Assembly (NCBI GenBank): GCA_964533185.1
Contig: CAZHLD010000105.1
Span: forward strand, 1 to 6,432
Length of the DNA: 6,432 nucleotides
Source of the DNA: CAZHLD01 sp964533185
GTDB lineage: Bacteria > Acidobacteriota > Terriglobia > Acidiferrales > UBA7541
Direction: 5' to 3'
In this document: positions 4,891 to 6,432 of the stretch, in pieces
Numbering within the stretch: the first letter of the stretch is position 1
How the letters are laid out: each line of letters opens with the position of its first letter
The notes under the pieces: model-generated
What the model saw: only the letters and a program-made list of their open reading frames with translations
Databases searched by the model: none
Told to the model about the DNA's origin: nothing
Program-made: the position numbers and the translations under genes

Positions 4891-4915
4891 ATCCACCTAC
4901 CGCTGGACGATAGCT

Positions 4916-5677
4916 CTATTGCAACTGGAAGACGCATTGGACGGACGCGCTGACGCTCATCTTGTCGGGCGAGACCGAGGGTAGAGGAAACGACGGCGCC
5001 TTCCTGGCAAAGCCGGAGTTGGAGTCGGAGCCGGATACCGTGATCGTTTCCATGACGGCATATTGCATCTGTTGTTCCAGGCGGACGATTCCGGCGAGTT
5101 GCTTGACGTCGACGGTGACGTAGCGGACGGGGCCGAGTTTGCGGCTGTTGCCGAGAGCAGCGCGGGCCCGAGCCTCGGCACGGCGCATGGCTTCGGCCAC
5201 GGCTTTTTGTTTGGCGCCTTCTTCGTCCTCGAGCGTGTAGATGAGCGAGCGGAATTCGGTGATGCCGTCCTGTATGGATTCATCCATCAGCGGGCCGATT
5301 TTGGCGAAGTCGCGCACACGCAAGGTGATGTTCCCCGAAACGCGGTAAGACCGAGATCGCTGCTTCTTCTCGTCGTAGCTGCCTGTCGGCACGACGGTCA
5401 GTGCGCCCAGCGAGACATCTGCTTTGGCCAGGCCGTTTCGCTCGGCGAGCTGAACAATCCGCTGCATTGCGCGCGCGGCCTGGTCGTACGCCTTCCGCAG
5501 CTCTTTGTCCTGGGCGGACACCTGGAAGTTGAGCTTGGCGAGATCCGGGTCGGTTTCATAGGCACCCTCGGCCTGAATGGTCAGCGTGTCGGCAGGTACT
5601 TTCACGTCTTGCGTCTGTGCGGATACATTTCCGGAGCACACGAACAATAGGATCATCAGAATCACAGTTCGTCTCAT
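4916..5677 (-). CDS. Secreted SIMPL-domain (DUF541) protein
   Basis: The 253-residue product starts with a clear signal peptide: MRRT, hydrophobic core VILMILLFVCSG, and a likely signal peptidase I site VSA-QT after residue 20. The mature part follows the SIMPL/DUF541 pattern: LTIQAEGAYETDPDLAKLNF, a long helix (KELRKAYDQAARAMQRIVQL) , SLGALTVVPTGSYDEKKQRS then YRVSGNITLRVRDFAKIGPL, a DGITEFRSLIYTLEDEEGAK segment, and a second helix (AEAMRRAEARARAALGNSRK). It ends with a beta-type stretch (MSVSASVQCVFQLQ). Family members are periplasmic or surface proteins, some linked to oxidative stress (E. coli YggE), with no defined enzymatic role. AGGAGG at 5687–5682, four bases before the ATG, supports the start. 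It converges on the antitoxin-like gene with 25 nt between stops and no obvious terminator. Confidence 0.93.
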   Translation of the reverse strand: MRRTVILMILLFVCSGNVSAQTQDVKVPADTLTIQAEGAYETDPDLAKLNFQVSAQDKELRKAYDQAARAMQRIVQLAERNGLAKADVSLGALTVVPTGSYDEKKQRSRSYRVSGNITLRVRDFAKIGPLMDESIQDGITEFRSLIYTLEDEEGAKQKAVAEAMRRAEARARAALGNSRKLGPVRYVTVDVKQLAGIVRLEQQMQYAVMETITVSGSDSNSGFARKAPSFPLPSVSPDKMSVSASVQCVFQLQ

Positions 5678-5681
5678 TGGT

Positions 5682-5687
5682 CCTCCT
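5682..5687 (-). promoter_or_regulatory. Shine-Dalgarno of the SIMPL gene
   Basis: The minus strand reads TGAGGAGGACC. The AGGAGG core is four bases from the ATG at 5677, close but full-strength. Confidence 0.7.
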
Positions 5688-6020
5688 CAGAACCCGGGCT
5701 TGATTACCACAGATGTGAGTATTGGCCCAAGAGTTTGCGTTCTTCGCTGCCGGGGACGTCGCACTCAGATTTCTCGCCTGCCTCCGACCGCTGGCTTTAC
5801 CCATTGGAACCTTGCCCTGTTGCGCCCGTTTTAACCCCACCTGCCGCCGTGTTACGTTGGGTTTGCTGCTCTGGCCTGCTTTTGACCGGACATGGCCTGA
5901 GCTTGCCGCTGCCGGAGAGTGCAGCGGCGGCCCCTTTGCGGCACGCACCGGTGTCTTTACCATTGTGCGCCTGGCGCTTCGGGGCTTCACCCTGCAGGGA
6001 AGCCGGGCTGTGAGTCGTTG
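5688..6020. other. Divergent intergenic region between the SIMPL and TPR genes
   Basis: No gene is supported in these 333 bases; open frames here lack a ribosome binding site and a protein-like composition. The region must hold both divergent promoters, but no -35/-10 pair on either strand is convincing; the best plus-strand guess is TACCAT at 5958–5963 with a poor -35. A perfect 8-bp hairpin lies at 5905–5928. Confidence 0.55.
5905..5928. other. GC-rich hairpin in the divergent region
   Basis: GCCGCTGC (5905–5912) pairs perfectly with GCAGCGGC (5921–5928) around the loop CGGAGAGT. No T-run follows on either side, so it is not an intrinsic terminator. It could be a leader structure or a protein-binding dyad. 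Confidence 0.4.
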
Positions 6021-6432
6021 ATGGCCTACAACAAAGCCAAAATCGTCGAAGCCGCGCAGAAGAATCTCAACCAGGGCCGCATCTCGCAGGCCATCGTCGA
6101 TTACCAGCAGATCCTGCGTCACGAGCCCCGCGACCAAGTTACCCTGATGACCATCGGCGACCTGTTCGTCCGCCAGGGCAACACCTTCCAAGCTCTTGAG
6201 TACTTCGAGCGTCTCGCCAATCTTTTCCTCAACGACGGCTTCATCACCAAAGCCATTGCCATCTACAAAAAAATCGCCAAGCTCGCCCCGGAGGAGACTC
6301 GCCTGCTCGAGCGTCAGGCAGAGCTTTATGTGCAGCAGGGGATCTTGAGCGAGGCTCGCCCGCTCTACCTCCAGCTTGCCGAATCGCATCTCAAGGCCGG
6401 CCGCCAGCCGCAGGCCGTGGGCCTGCTGAAAA
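6021..6432 (+). CDS. Tetratricopeptide-repeat protein, N-terminal part
   Basis: The gene runs off the right edge; 137 codons are visible and open. It begins MAYNKAKIVEAAQKNLNQGR and consists of TPR helices from the start: residues 3–36 (ISQAIVDYQQILRHEP ends the first), 37–70 (VTLMTIGDLFVRQGNTFQAL then EYFERLANLFL), 71–90 (GFITKAIAIYKKIAKLAP) and 91–137 (AELYVQQGILSEARPLYLQL, then LKAGRQPQAVGLL). The A/G-, Y- and P-positions of the TPR consensus are visible. There is no signal peptide, so a cytoplasmic scaffold is most likely. The partner is unknown. It is transcribed divergently from the SIMPL gene. The Shine-Dalgarno is poor (GTGAG about five bases upstream); a TTG directly before the ATG is in frame but unlikely to be used. 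Codon use is GC-rich like the backbone genes. Confidence 0.88.
   Translation, partial: MAYNKAKIVEAAQKNLNQGRISQAIVDYQQILRHEPRDQVTLMTIGDLFVRQGNTFQALEYFERLANLFLNDGFITKAIAIYKKIAKLAPEETRLLERQAELYVQQGILSEARPLYLQLAESHLKAGRQPQAVGLLK

Noticed and set aside
4888..4984. Frameshift joining the antitoxin-like protein to a longer C-terminus
   Set aside because: Neither alternative frame after 4880 gives a convincing family ending, and it would run into the SIMPL gene.
5556..6389. A long minus-strand open frame across the SIMPL start and the TPR gene
   Set aside because: It overlaps two convincing genes; the resemblance to a protein comes from antisense of TPR codons, and no ribosome binding site supports it.

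Overview
This GC-rich window looks like a chromosomal segment of an Acidobacteriota-type bacterium. The inference rests on the TrmD, L19 and RNase HII sequences, the TPR protein and the short GTAGGGGCG palindromes; no rRNA or other decisive marker is present. Its backbone is the widespread trmD–rplS–rnhB housekeeping neighbourhood, here pulled apart by accessory genes on both strands.

Layout: positions 1–428 are the C-terminal part of trmD (tRNA m1G37 methyltransferase), which carries an unusual in-frame 37-codon insertion in the interdomain linker, about half of it a palindromic repeat. Then come a small HxxC/CxxC protein on the plus strand (651–860) and a small unknown protein on the minus strand (1040–1273) with its own promoter, strong ribosome binding site and 3' hairpin. 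A 28-bp perfect palindrome (1515–1542) lies before the rplS promoter. rplS (1659–2048) encodes ribosomal protein L19 and ends in a clear intrinsic terminator (2094–2123).

A minus-strand two-gene cassette follows (3758 down to 2228): a HEAT-repeat/alpha-beta-hydrolase fusion and, 25 nt downstream, a small HEAT-repeat protein. It is read from an AT-rich promoter region containing a 10-bp direct repeat. On the plus strand rnhB (3972–4628) and a small antitoxin-like gene (4693–4890) both have their -10 boxes almost touching the start codon and no Shine-Dalgarno sequence, suggesting leaderless mRNAs. A secreted SIMPL/DUF541 protein (5677 down to 4916) converges on the antitoxin-like gene. A TPR protein gene starts at 6021 and runs off the right edge.

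Functionally the backbone genes serve tRNA modification, the ribosome and removal of RNA from DNA. The accessory genes have no visible link to them. The best candidate for an undescribed system is the HEAT–hydrolase plus HEAT pair; the best regulatory observation is the leaderless promoter at 4658–4692. No tRNA, rRNA, CRISPR array, transposase or phage gene was seen.
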